DNA of 64,000 nt from Leptospirales bacterium. GTDB taxonomy: Bacteria; Spirochaetota; Leptospiria; Leptospirales; Leptospiraceae. This document shows positions 56,310 to 64,000 of this stretch, in pieces. The DNA lies in assembly GCA_013297885.1 (NCBI GenBank), contig JAAFIR010000022.1:1-64000 (forward strand), in the 5' to 3' direction. How positions within the stretch are numbered: the stretch's first letter is position 1; every line of letters begins with the position of its first letter. Made by a program: the position numbers and the translations under genes. The notes under the pieces are model-generated. The model saw nothing but the letters and a program-made list of their open reading frames with translations, was not told the origin of the DNA and made no database searches.

Positions 56310-57373
56310 TTTTATTTAGTTTTTTTTCGATTTATCCTGAATCGAATATCCCTTTTCAAAAAGGTTATATTCGGTTTAGTGATTTAAAAAAGAATTTTCC
56401 TGATTTAGTTTTAACGATGGATTCTAGTATTTTAAAAATTGAAATTAAACATAAAAGTAAATTTGGATTTCAATTTTTACTTGATTCAAAATTCTTTTCT
56501 TTTAAAGGATTAATTGAACCATTAGCTAAACCAGCAATCTATATTAAAAATGAATTATATCTTCCAAAAGAAATTGTTGAAAATATTTTTATTCATCTTA
56601 TTGAAACTGAAATTTCTTATCGATTTAGTGATACTGAATTGATTTTTCATAAAGAGGAGAATAAAATTTCTGCAGAAACAATTCCAGTTAAATATATCAT
56701 TATTGATCCAGGTCATGGTGGAAAAGATCCTGGAGCAATTGCTGTGAATGGAGAATATGAAAAAACATACACTTTAAAAATTGCTAGAATTCTAAAAAAG
56801 TTTTTAAAAGAAAAATTTCCCAAAACAAAGATTAGATTAACAAGAAAAAAAGATGAATATATGTCTTTAGAAGACAGAGCTTTAATAGCAAATAAAAAAT
56901 TAAATAAATCAAAAGATGTTTTGTTTATTAGTCTGCATTGTAACTCAACCCAAACTCCTGAAAATTCACCAACAGGATTTGAAATTTATTATTTAGCTCA
57001 AAATTCTTCAATAGAAAATGCAAGAGAGTCAAAAGTTATTTCAGCTAGATTAGTAGATACAAATAGAGATCAAAAAATTCTAAATATTCAATCAGGTATG
57101 ATGTCATCTAGCATTCAAAGAAAAAGTATACTTTTAGCTAAAAATATTGATTCAAAACTAAAAGAAAATTTAACTGATTCATTAATTAGTAGAGGTGTAA
57201 AAAGAAATAATTTTCATGTTTTACGAGGTAGTATTATGCCTTCTGTTTTAATCGAGTTAGGTTTTATAACTAACCAAAGAGATGTAAAAATGCTAGAAGA
57301 AAAATCTGTTCAAATTAAATTAGCCAAGGGCATTGCTGAAGGAATCAAATTATATGCTAATACAAAAAATTAA
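56276..57373 (+). CDS. N-acetylmuramoyl-L-alanine amidase (AmiC/Amidase_3)
   Basis: 365 residues from TTG 56276, overlapping the helicase gene by 34 bases. A signal (KVYFWFIILFSFFSIYPES) and an AMIN-like beta domain (about 25-135) are followed by the zinc amidase domain: IIIDPGHGGKDPGAI, GEYEKTY, FISLHCNS, and SVLIELGFITNQRDVKML, giving the H, E, H and E of the catalytic site. It cuts the bond between muramic acid and the stem peptide, as in daughter cell separation. No better start keeps the signal peptide. It overlaps the next gene. Confidence 0.92.
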   Translation: MEKNKVYFWFIILFSFFSIYPESNIPFQKGYIRFSDLKKNFPDLVLTMDSSILKIEIKHKSKFGFQFLLDSKFFSFKGLIEPLAKPAIYIKNELYLPKEIVENIFIHLIETEISYRFSDTELIFHKEENKISAETIPVKYIIIDPGHGGKDPGAIAVNGEYEKTYTLKIARILKKFLKEKFPKTKIRLTRKKDEYMSLEDRALIANKKLNKSKDVLFISLHCNSTQTPENSPTGFEIYYLAQNSSIENARESKVISARLVDTNRDQKILNIQSGMMSSSIQRKSILLAKNIDSKLKENLTDSLISRGVKRNNFHVLRGSIMPSVLIELGFITNQRDVKMLEEKSVQIKLAKGIAEGIKLYANTKN

Positions 57374-58127
57374 GAATTTTATAAAAAAAATTTTAATTAT
57401 TATTAAGAATTTATACAATTTGATATTTGGAGAAGCATTTAATGAAAAACCAAATAAAAAATTTTTGATAATTTATTTTTCAATTGTATTGAGTATTTTA
57501 TTTTTCTTTGCATTTTATTTAGTGAAAGTAAATCCATTACAACTTTTAATCCCATTTTCATTATTTGATTTACCAAAAATAGATTCTAGAGACAAAGTAG
57601 TAATTTACGTATCTGATGGAAAAAATTCAGTTCTAAAAATAAAAAGAAAAATCTTAATTCCTAAAGAAATAGAAAAAAAAATAAGAACTTTAATTTTAGA
57701 AATATCTAAATCTTCTTTTGATAATATTCTAGAATCAAATGAAGAAAATTCATATCCCAAAAAAACTTTAAATCTCTCTGATTCATTAATTAGTTTTTGG
57801 TTTGTAGAAGATAATAAGAAATTAATTTTAGATTTTAAAGAAGAATATATAAATTTAGAACTAAATAAAATCATAACAAAAGCTGTTTCAAGTGATGAAG
57901 ATACTATTTTTGACAAAAAAACACCTGAACAAGAAAAATTATACCAAACAGAGTTAGAAAATTTAAATAAGAATAAATTAACCAAACTTGAAGTTTCTTT
58001 TTCAGCTCTTGAAAAAACAATTTTTGAAAATTTTCCTAAACTAGAATTTATTGAGTATAGATTAAATGGAAATTTAAAAAATTTGAAAGATTTAAATTAT
58101 AAATTAGATGAGCTTAAGAAACGTTAA
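57354..58127 (+). CDS. Single-pass membrane protein, GerMN-like
   Basis: About 257 residues from ATG 57354 (ATG-like start at 57333 is further inside the amidase gene). Cytoplasmic N-terminus, one helix (IIYFSIVLSILFFFAFYLV), then an extracytoplasmic part: RDKVVIYVSDGKNSVLKIKR, KIRTLILEISKS, TLNLSDSLISFWFVEDNK. The strand pattern suggests a GerMN domain, often encoded next to amidases in spirochaetes. The tail is Leu/Lys-rich coiled coil. It overlaps the amidase stop and is coupled to the next gene by TAATG. Family call tentative. Confidence 0.6.
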   Translation: MLIQKIKNFIKKILIIIKNLYNLIFGEAFNEKPNKKFLIIYFSIVLSILFFFAFYLVKVNPLQLLIPFSLFDLPKIDSRDKVVIYVSDGKNSVLKIKRKILIPKEIEKKIRTLILEISKSSFDNILESNEENSYPKKTLNLSDSLISFWFVEDNKKLILDFKEEYINLELNKIITKAVSSDEDTIFDKKTPEQEKLYQTELENLNKNKLTKLEVSFSALEKTIFENFPKLEFIEYRLNGNLKNLKDLNYKLDELKKR

Positions 58128-58837
58128 TGAATAAGGAATTTAGTTTTGATGTAAATTATTTTAAAAAAAAATTACTTCAAAAAATAATCTTTCAAGTATT
58201 TTTATATATTCTCATATTAGCTTGGAGTTTTCTCCAAGTAGAGGAATCAAAAAAAACTATTTTTTTGATTTTTTGTTTAGGATTTTTTTCTTTATTATTT
58301 GTATTTTTAAAAATTAGTTTTGGCAAACAAATTTCTATATTTCAAAAGATGAAAATAGGAATTAACCAAAACTTACTTCAAGTATTTTCTTCTAATGGGG
58401 AATGTACAAATCTAAATCTAAAAAGAGTTCTTAAAATAGAAAAAGATAAATTAGGTAGTTTTACAAGATATTCTTTTTTTGAAACTTTAGAAGAATTTGT
58501 TCCAGTTTTAAATCTTTTAAACCCTGAAGAATTTGAAAAAATAGTGGAGGAAATCTCTGGAAAAAAAATTGATTTTTATGAACTTAGTTTAAAAAATTGG
58601 TTATTGAAGGGAAGTCTTTTTTTTATTCCTGCAATACTTAGTTTTATTCTTTATTTTTTAAAATCAATAGAAATTGGTTATTTTTATTTAGTATTATTAG
58701 TGAATAGTTTTTTCTTTTTTATTCAATTTTCAGAAAAGAGAATGAGGGCTGGTTTTAATGCCGGATTAGTACGGAGAGTTTGTTTTATTTTAAGTCTGGT
58801 AATATTTTACCAGATTTTTTGGATTTACTCTAATTAA
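58127..58837 (+). CDS. Hypothetical membrane protein
   Basis: 236 residues with about five hydrophobic segments: two near the N-terminus (IIFQVFLYILILAWSFL, FLIFCLGFFSLLFVFL), a soluble middle (100-160, with RYSFFETLEEFVPVLNLLNP), and three near the end. No family is recognised. The position between the GerMN-like and MCE genes, with a one-base overlap upstream, suggests an envelope role. Confidence 0.65.
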   Translation: MNKEFSFDVNYFKKKLLQKIIFQVFLYILILAWSFLQVEESKKTIFLIFCLGFFSLLFVFLKISFGKQISIFQKMKIGINQNLLQVFSSNGECTNLNLKRVLKIEKDKLGSFTRYSFFETLEEFVPVLNLLNPEEFEKIVEEISGKKIDFYELSLKNWLLKGSLFFIPAILSFILYFLKSIEIGYFYLVLLVNSFFFFIQFSEKRMRAGFNAGLVRRVCFILSLVIFYQIFWIYSN

Positions 58838-58874
58838 GTTGACAAATTTCAGTTTTATAATATTTCAATTATAG

Positions 58875-59624
58875 ATGAAATTTTTACTTGTAGGCTCATT
58901 ATTTTTTGGTGCTATATTTGTTGTGGCTTATTTTACAATTTTAACTGAGGGTGGTCCTTTAAAAAAAGAATTACATTCAATGAAAGTTTATTTTCCAAAT
59001 GGTGAAGGAATCAAAATTGGAAACAAAGTAACGGTTCAAGGTGTTGCATTTGGATATGTTTCAAAAGTCAATTTAGTACAAGTTGATGAAAACGGTAAAA
59101 TTTTAGAAAAAGGTTCTGAGGGGGTTGGGACTAGAGTTGAAGTTACTATTACTTTACCTGAACCAATTAAACTATACGAAAATTATGAAGTTAAAATAAA
59201 AAATGAAAGTTTGTTATCTGGAAGGGTGATCGCAATTGATCCTGGAACTTCACTAGCTAAAGATCCTAAAACAAATGAAATTTTACCAAATGCAAAAAAG
59301 AATCGTTTGATTGATTTAACTGATCCAAGTAAACTCAAAGGGAAAACAAATGAAGATCCCTTGGTAAGTTTATCTGAACTCATTGCTGAAAATAGAGCTG
59401 ACATAAGAAAAACTGTTTCAAATATTTCTGAGATTACTGGAAAAATAAATAATGGCAAAGGTACTCTTGGAAGATTAATTAACCAAGATGATATTCATTC
59501 AAATGTAAACACTACTTTAACAGATGCTCAAATTGTGCTAAGAGAATTAAGAGAAGGACTTGAAGACACTAGAGAACAAGCACCTGTAACAAGTTTTATT
59601 AGAGCAGCACTTTCTGCTTTTTAA
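58875..59624 (+). CDS. MlaD-like MCE domain protein
   Basis: 249 residues. An N-terminal membrane anchor ([20 protein letters not shown]) is followed by one MCE domain: [34 protein letters not shown], and [15 protein letters not shown] helical tail ([20 protein letters not shown]...) follows. MCE proteins form hexameric rings for lipid transport between membranes with MlaE permease and MlaF ATPase, which are not here. The domain carries a longer loop than usual ([20 protein letters not shown]). It converges with a small gene on the minus strand with a 4-base overlap. Confidence 0.88.
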   Translation: MKFLLVGSLFFGAIFVVAYFTILTEGGPLKKELHSMKVYFPNGEGIKIGNKVTVQGVAFGYVSKVNLVQVDENGKILEKGSEGVGTRVEVTITLPEPIKLYENYEVKIKNESLLSGRVIAIDPGTSLAKDPKTNEILPNAKKNRLIDLTDPSKLKGKTNEDPLVSLSELIAENRADIRKTVSNISEITGKINNGKGTLGRLINQDDIHSNVNTTLTDAQIVLRELREGLEDTREQAPVTSFIRAALSAF

Positions 59625-59890
59625 ACTGATGCTGGAAAAAAAATGGGGTCAGTATAATCTGTTTTTTTCGGAATTGTACTTGGAGTTTCAATATAATTTT
59701 TAGCAACTTCAACATCTAATTCTAAAATTAATTTTTTTAAATTTTCAAATTTTTGAATTTCTGTAAAAATTGTATTTTGTAAAATAGTTGCATATTCTCG
59801 ATTATCTGGAATATATTGAACAGTAGAATTTAGTTTTGTAATATCTTTATTGATAGATTCAAAAATGGTTAAAAGTTCTTTAACTAACAT
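59621..59890 (-). CDS. Small hypothetical helical protein
   Basis: 89 residues, mostly helical and soluble: [60 protein letters not shown], then a Pro/Thr tail. No family is recognised. Codon use matches its neighbours, so it is probably real. It converges with the MCE gene and shares 4 bases. Confidence 0.6.
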   Translation of the reverse strand: MLVKELLTIFESINKDITKLNSTVQYIPDNREYATILQNTIFTEIQKFENLKKLILELDVEVAKNYIETPSTIPKKTDYTDPIFFPASV

Positions 59891-60009
59891 GATTTCGGAA
59901 TACTATCTTAATACAAAAATCTGTCAAGTCTTAAACTAGAAATTGATTATTAAAAGATTGACTATACAATTACAATTTACTAAAATGAATTTATTCACAG
60001 GAGTAAAAT

Positions 60010-60411
60010 ATGGGAATATTAGATTCATTAAAATCTGTTGTTGGAAAAGGTGCACCTATTGTAGAAGTGAAACTTCAAAAAAATCAAGCCTCAGTTCAAG
60101 AATCAGTTAAAGGACATGCAATAATTACTGGCGGAGAATATCCGGTTAAAATAGATTCATTAGTATTTTATATGCTAATGGAAGAAGAGATCAAAGAAAA
60201 AGATAAAACAGATGAGTCTTCCAAAAAAATCGCAACTATGAGTTTTAATGATTACAATTTGGAACCTAAAGAAGTTATAACTGTTCCATTTCAAGTTGTG
60301 ATACCAAAAGATAATTTGATAACTTCAAATGCTATTAAACACTTTATTCAACTAAAATTAGATATAAGTGGACAAGATTCTTTTGGAGTTTATGAAATAA
60401 AGATAGTTTAA
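60010..60411 (+). CDS. Spo0M-like (arrestin-fold) protein
   Basis: 133 residues that match the N-terminal half of SpoOM-family proteins: MGILDSLKSVVGKGAPIVEV, VKGHAIITGGEYPVKIDSLV, and KEVITVPFQVVIPKDNL. Strong AGGAG ribosome binding site. Full-size Spo0M is about 250 residues, so this is a single-lobe version. In Bacillus Spo0M affects sporulation; in non-sporing bacteria its role is unknown, perhaps cell envelope or division. Confidence 0.75.
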   Translation: MGILDSLKSVVGKGAPIVEVKLQKNQASVQESVKGHAIITGGEYPVKIDSLVFYMLMEEEIKEKDKTDESSKKIATMSFNDYNLEPKEVITVPFQVVIPKDNLITSNAIKHFIQLKLDISGQDSFGVYEIKIV

Positions 60412-60444
60412 GTCTTCTCAAAAAGAAATACAAAGCTTGAGTTA

Positions 60445-60864
60445 TTATAAAAGTTGAACTTTGTATTTCTCAGCCATTTTTTTTAATTGTTCACTTGAAA
60501 TATCATGAATATTTTTTCCACCATGACGATTTTCAACAGTTAAAACAAAAATTTTATAACTATATTTTGAAGCCAATTTAAAATACGGTTCAAGTTCCCA
60601 TTCAATTGTAAATGTATTGTGAATAAAAATTTTTTCTAATTTAAGTTTTAAAGAAGTTTCCAAATTTTCTAAACAGGATTTATAGGCTAAGTAATTTTTT
60701 TGAAAATCAAATTTGTATTCACCAGTTTCTGAATTTATAAAAAAATCATCAACAGAATAAATTGGATATTTCCCATTTTCAGAAAGTAAAAAGGCCAGTG
60801 AAGATTTCCCACTTCCAGGTAAACCTCTTAATAAAATGATTGAGTTTTGATTTTCTTGTTTCAT
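60445..60864 (-). CDS. P-loop kinase of the N4BP2-like type
   Basis: 139 residues with Walker A LLRGLPGSGKSSLAF, then YSVDDFFINSETGEYKFDFQ, a conserved pattern in N4BP2-like polynucleotide-kinase-fold ATPases (VDDFF...Y.FD...L..A...C), and IFIHNTFTIEWELEPYFKLA. It probably phosphorylates a nucleic acid end or other small substrate; direct evidence is lacking. It converges with the Spo0M-like gene. Confidence 0.82.
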   Translation of the reverse strand: MKQENQNSIILLRGLPGSGKSSLAFLLSENGKYPIYSVDDFFINSETGEYKFDFQKNYLAYKSCLENLETSLKLKLEKIFIHNTFTIEWELEPYFKLASKYSYKIFVLTVENRHGGKNIHDISSEQLKKMAEKYKVQLL

Positions 60865-60913
60865 TAAAAAAAATAAAGTTTATTTTAAACTCTTGTCAAT
60901 TCTATTTTCAATC

Positions 60914-61084
60914 GGGGCGTTCCCTTTTTAAGAATGTAGAATGAAAATTTAAAATAATGAATTATCAGTTGTTTAAAATAAAAACTTATACTTAGAATTC
61001 TACATTCATAAAAAGGTCGTGCTTTTAACTTTGGTCAAAATTTTTTATTTAAAAAAATTTTGACCCCGTTGCAATCACTAACGC
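60914..61084 (-). repeat. Two-hairpin element, full copy 8 (most diverged)
   Basis: Minus strand: AGCGTTAGTGATTGCAACGG, hairpin 1 (GGTCAAAATTTTTT...AAAATTTTGACC), AAAGTTAAAAGCACG, hairpin 2 (CCTTTTTATGAATGTAG...CTACATTCTTAAAAAGG), GAACGCCCC. The outer ends pair as GCGTT/AACGC and the base of hairpin 1 as AAC/GTT, both compensatory relative to other copies. It fills much of the 60865-61213 gap, which has no gene. Confidence 0.85.
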
Positions 61085-61213
61085 TATAAAATGATCAATC
61101 TTATTTATCAAATTAGGAAATTTTAGCATTATAAATTTAAAAATTTTTAATTTAATTTTTTTCTAAAAATATAACTTTATAAACTTAAGACTCAATACAA
61201 TAAATTAAATCTT

Positions 61214-61639
61214 TTAACCAACAAATTCTTTTTTAATATGTGAACCATCACAGAAAGGTTTATTTTCTGAATGACCACATCGACAAAATGCAGTAGTTTT
61301 ATTTTTTAAAGTTTTATTTCCTTCTTTGTCTTTTACTTCAATTGTTCCATAAACTAGTAATGGTCCATTTTGCAAAACTTCCATTTTTGTTTTGATTGTT
61401 TCTTCTTCAAGTTCTTCATTAGAATTATGAACATAAGATAAAGCACCAGAGGGACATTGATCAATTTGAGCTATGATTACTTCAGTGGAACTTCCTTCAA
61501 TATTCACCCAAGGTTTTTTCTTTGGATTAAAAACTCGTGGTAAACCTTTGAAGCATACTGCTGAGTGGATACAAACTTTTGGTTTCCAAATAACTGTTAT
61601 ATCTTGGTTTTTATAGTGTTTGGTAATTTCGTCTTCCAT
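61214..61639 (-). CDS. CDGSH iron-sulfur protein fused to a mono-cluster ferredoxin-like domain
   Basis: 141 residues in two parts. The first (about 10-75) is a Fer4_19/DUF1271-like domain with VIWKPKVCIHSAVCFKGLP and IDQCPSGALSYV, four cysteines for a [4Fe-4S] or divergent cluster. The second (about 85-141) ends FCRCGHSENKPFCDGSH, the C-x-C-x2-S-x3-P-x-C-D-G-x-H CDGSH motif that holds a [2Fe-2S] cluster by three Cys and one His. It likely serves in redox or iron-sulfur traffic in the cytoplasm. Lone gene. Confidence 0.92.
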   Translation of the reverse strand: MEDEITKHYKNQDITVIWKPKVCIHSAVCFKGLPRVFNPKKKPWVNIEGSSTEVIIAQIDQCPSGALSYVHNSNEELEEETIKTKMEVLQNGPLLVYGTIEVKDKEGNKTLKNKTTAFCRCGHSENKPFCDGSHIKKEFVG

Positions 61640-61751
61640 AAAAATATCCTTTAAACTAATTTATTTTTTTTAAATCAAATTTACAATTCAAATTTTAATA
61701 TTTTTAAACTTTTATTATTTTCAAATTCTAACTCCAATTTAAATTCATCTT

Positions 61752-63092
61752 ATGAAGAAAATTTTGTTCTTATTTTGTTACACTTTTATTTATACTGAAA
61801 AATTAAAAACTGAATTTTTATTTTTAATAAAAAATCCAAATGGAATTTTTGTTTATAAAAATATTGAAAATCAAACGGATAGAATTATATTGAAAAAAGG
61901 GGAAGAAATTTTTCCATTTAACAAAGTAAAATCCAAAGATGGAAGAATTTTTTTTGAGGTTAAACTTAAAAATGAAAATTATTATGTTTTAGAAGATGAA
62001 TCCAATTATTATTCATTTCAAAAATTAGATTCTACTACAGATCGTTTTTTTACAAATGCTAAAATAGATGTTTATGAATTACCAAATATAAATTCCAAAA
62101 AAATTTCAAGTTTAAATGAATTTGAGGAAATTAATACAGAATTTTATCTAGAACAAAAATCCAAATTTTTAACTTTTTATGAAATTGATGTTCATAATCC
62201 ATCTAAATATTTGAATTGGTTTAAAGTTTATGTAAATGGAAAAACTGGATTTGTTTTAGTGGATGAAATTATTAGAGTTCCTGAAAAAGAATTAATTGAA
62301 TTTTTACAAAAAAAAGAATCTTCTGAAAGAGTTACTCTTTTTCTAAAAAGTAAAAATGAAAATTTATATAAACTACAAAATGAAACTTTTATCAAAACTT
62401 CGCTCAAAACAAAAAAAGAAAATCTAGTTTCTCATTATTCTATTTTAAAAAATAATCTCAGATTCTATATGTTAGCAGATATAGATGGAGTTTTTTATGT
62501 TTCAGAAAATTCAGTCATCAAAAAAAAATCTTTAGAAAAAAAAGAAGCTTCCACTAATTTTAAAAAAATTCCATCTTCACAAAAACCATTTTTTGAAATT
62601 TTCAAAAATGAATACGAAGAAAATGGATTTTATATGGATTATTCCAAAACTAAATTAGAAAAAATTACAAATGAAATTTATTTAGCAACTATTATTGATT
62701 TTGGAAATACAAAATCTTTGATGTTAAAAAAAACTGGTAATTTCATTAAACCAATTTCATCAGCAATTACAAGTACGGAAAATATGAAAATTATAGATTT
62801 AGATGGAAATGGAACAAAAGAAATTATGACAATTCATTCATATCGCGTACTGTTTACTATCCAATTATTTTATTTTGAAAATGGGAATTATAAACAGCTT
62901 CTTCCAAAAGATAAACTTGAAATTAAATCAGTTTATAAAAATGGGATAATTTGTCTAGGAGAAGAGGTTACAACAAATCTGGATGAAGAAAAAAAACAAT
63001 TTTTCCAATTTAAAAATAACCAATTAGTTGAAGTGAAACTTTCTGAAAAAGAAATCAAAAATTTAAAAAAGATTTTTCCTAAAGAGAATTAA
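61752..63092 (+). CDS. Hypothetical secreted protein with SH3-like and FG-GAP-like segments
   Basis: 446 residues. A weak signal (KKILFLFCYTFIYTEK) is followed by repeated beta segments: NPNGIFVYKN, YELPNINSKKISSLNEFEEI with WFKVYVNGKTGFVLVDEIIR (like an SH3b domain), and near residue 345-360 KIIDLDGNGTKEIM, a calcium-binding FG-GAP-like DxDGNG loop. Leptospires have similar large exported proteins. No catalytic motif. It converges with the TetR gene with a 4-base overlap. Confidence 0.65.
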   Translation: MKKILFLFCYTFIYTEKLKTEFLFLIKNPNGIFVYKNIENQTDRIILKKGEEIFPFNKVKSKDGRIFFEVKLKNENYYVLEDESNYYSFQKLDSTTDRFFTNAKIDVYELPNINSKKISSLNEFEEINTEFYLEQKSKFLTFYEIDVHNPSKYLNWFKVYVNGKTGFVLVDEIIRVPEKELIEFLQKKESSERVTLFLKSKNENLYKLQNETFIKTSLKTKKENLVSHYSILKNNLRFYMLADIDGVFYVSENSVIKKKSLEKKEASTNFKKIPSSQKPFFEIFKNEYEENGFYMDYSKTKLEKITNEIYLATIIDFGNTKSLMLKKTGNFIKPISSAITSTENMKIIDLDGNGTKEIMTIHSYRVLFTIQLFYFENGNYKQLLPKDKLEIKSVYKNGIICLGEEVTTNLDEEKKQFFQFKNNQLVEVKLSEKEIKNLKKIFPKEN

Positions 63093-63688
63093 GACTGGAT
63101 GTATTTATTTGATTTTCTTTTTGAAATAAATGAATTAAAACCTGAGACAGAGATTTCTGTGAAAAAATTTGAAACTTCTAATGAATCCCAGTCTTCATTT
63201 TCTTTTAAAAGACTTCTGATTAAATTAAAAAGAGCTCCACTTAAATATTGGTTAATTCGAATATACGGAATTTTTTCATCTTGGTAAATTTTTCTAAAAG
63301 CATCATGTGTTCTAAAAGATTCTTTACAAATATAATCTAATAAATTATCTATGAAAGAAAAAGGCATCCCATTTACAAATAAGTTATGAAAAAAAAGTTT
63401 ATTATTTTTTATACTTTCAAATACATAAAATGTTAATGGTTTGCCTTCAGAAAGCCATGTTAAAGGGTCTATTTTTTCTACCTTTTTTTCTAATTCTAAA
63501 AATGAATACAGAAATGTTTTCCATAAAATATCTTCTTTATCAGTGAAATAATTATAAAAATTAACTCTACTCATTTTTGCTTCTAAAGAAATTTCTTCTA
63601 TAGAAATTTCGTGGAATTTTTTATTCTGCATCAGTCTTAAAAAAGACTGAATAAGTTCTTGGTAACGAGCTTCAATATTTCTTTTCAT
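63089..63688 (-). CDS. TetR/AcrR-family transcriptional regulator
   Basis: 199 residues with the N-terminal TetR helix-turn-helix: YQELIQSFLRLMQNKKFHEI, SIEEISLEAKMSRVNFYNYF, TDKEDIL. The C-terminal ligand domain is variable (LFHNLFVNGMPFSFIDNLLD, INQYLSGALFNLIRSLLKE), as in TetR_C-type regulators. It probably represses the divergent lipoprotein gene at 63770, with which it shares an 80-base control region, and itself. Confidence 0.9.
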   Translation of the reverse strand: MKRNIEARYQELIQSFLRLMQNKKFHEISIEEISLEAKMSRVNFYNYFTDKEDILWKTFLYSFLELEKKVEKIDPLTWLSEGKPLTFYVFESIKNNKLFFHNLFVNGMPFSFIDNLLDYICKESFRTHDAFRKIYQDEKIPYIRINQYLSGALFNLIRSLLKENEDWDSLEVSNFFTEISVSGFNSFISKRKSNKYIQS

Positions 63689-63769
63689 ATTTTACAGATG
63701 TAAAATAGAATCTAATATGAAAATTAATTTAAAATTTATTTTTTAATTAGGATTAATTTTAATTGAAAA

Positions 63770-64000
63770 ATGAAACTATTACTTATCTTAACTATAACCA
63801 TTTTAATAAATTGTGCTTCTAGAATAGAAGAAAGAGGAAAGTCTTATCTAGATACATATAATTGGTATTATTACCAAAAATATCTCCCTGAAGATATGAA
63901 ATTTACTGAATCCAATCTCCCAAAAGAAGAATATTTTGATTGGAAAGAATATAAAATTCATATTGATAGATACTCAGCAAAAAATAAGGATTGTTTAATT
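63770..64000 (+). CDS. Partial lipoprotein, possibly an alpha/beta hydrolase, cut by the window end
   Basis: 77 codons to the edge. A clear lipoprotein signal (LLLILTITILINC, cysteine at residue 15), then YLDTYNWYYYQKYLPEDMKF and YFDWKEYKIHIDRYSAKNKD. The run EYKIHIDRYSAKNKDCLI at the edge looks like the strand before the oxyanion-loop region of an alpha/beta hydrolase, but that is a guess. It diverges from the TetR regulator, which may control it. Confidence 0.65.
   Translation, partial: MKLLLILTITILINCASRIEERGKSYLDTYNWYYYQKYLPEDMKFTESNLPKEEYFDWKEYKIHIDRYSAKNKDCLI

Overview
The window looks like chromosome of a very AT-rich member of the Leptospiraceae or a close spirochaete relative. The estimate of under 30% G+C is by eye and was not computed. 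The evidence is the run rpmH-rnpA-yidD-yidC-jag-mnmE, many small lipoproteins with relaxed lipoboxes, an LA_0442-type N-terminal domain, a 7TM-SpoIIE-TPR sensor phosphatase, giant Ig-like and beta-helix lipoproteins, a lone MCE protein, and frequent TTG starts with genes overlapping by ATGA.

Layout. 1-5150 is an accessory type I restriction-modification island on the minus strand (hsdM, hsdS, a PIN/AbrB toxin-antitoxin pair). It is cut up by 69-nt imperfect palindromes and by duplicated heads and tails of hsdS. 5150-6400 is a gene-poor stretch and a DUF6266-like orphan. 6559-13223 is a tightly overlapping plus-strand run: fur-like regulator, mutL, DedA-like, DUF486, murF, purE, purK, secreted protein. 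13404-18508 (minus) holds an MFS exporter, a class A PBP and an MBL hydrolase. 18599-24488 (mostly plus) holds rhomboid protease, lipoate-ligase-like protein, DUF445 protein and SF1 helicase. 24671-26508 is aat plus a CapA-like lipoprotein. 26910-33678 holds an ArsR regulator, feoB-feoA, an UbiB-like kinase, a DUF3592 lipoprotein and the SpoIIE sensor. 33917-37134 is a decay zone: one lipoprotein gene split by a frameshift, a collapsed ADP-ribosylglycohydrolase and a collapsed DUF6036 gene. 37198-42313 holds assorted singletons. 42566-47224 is the conserved ribosome/membrane-insertion cluster. 47426-53461 encodes surface lipoproteins. 53854-59624 is a plus-strand run of methyltransferase, DEAD-box helicase, amidase, GerMN-like, membrane and MCE proteins. 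59621-64000 holds small genes, a CDGSH protein, a TetR regulator and a lipoprotein that runs off the edge.

Most interesting. (1) A dispersed intergenic element occurs in 8 full and 3 partial copies. Each full copy folds as two hairpins enclosed by a 5-bp closing stem. That stem is GCGAT/ATCGC, GCGAA/TTCGC or GCGTT/AACGC in different copies, and a 3-bp segment at the base of hairpin 1 also co-varies (AGC/GCT, AAC/GTT, CTC/GAG). This is compensatory change visible within one genome window. (2) At the hsd locus, the palindromes and the duplicated hsdS heads form a chain of mini-ORFs, each joined to the next by an ATGA stop/start overlap, running from the hsdM stop to the hsdS start. A similar duplicated gene head plus repeat lies just before murF. 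(3) rnpA and the lipoate-ligase-like gene have no NTG codon where their start should be except one CTG in the latter; ATA sits at the expected place in both. No tRNA, rRNA or CRISPR array was recognised.
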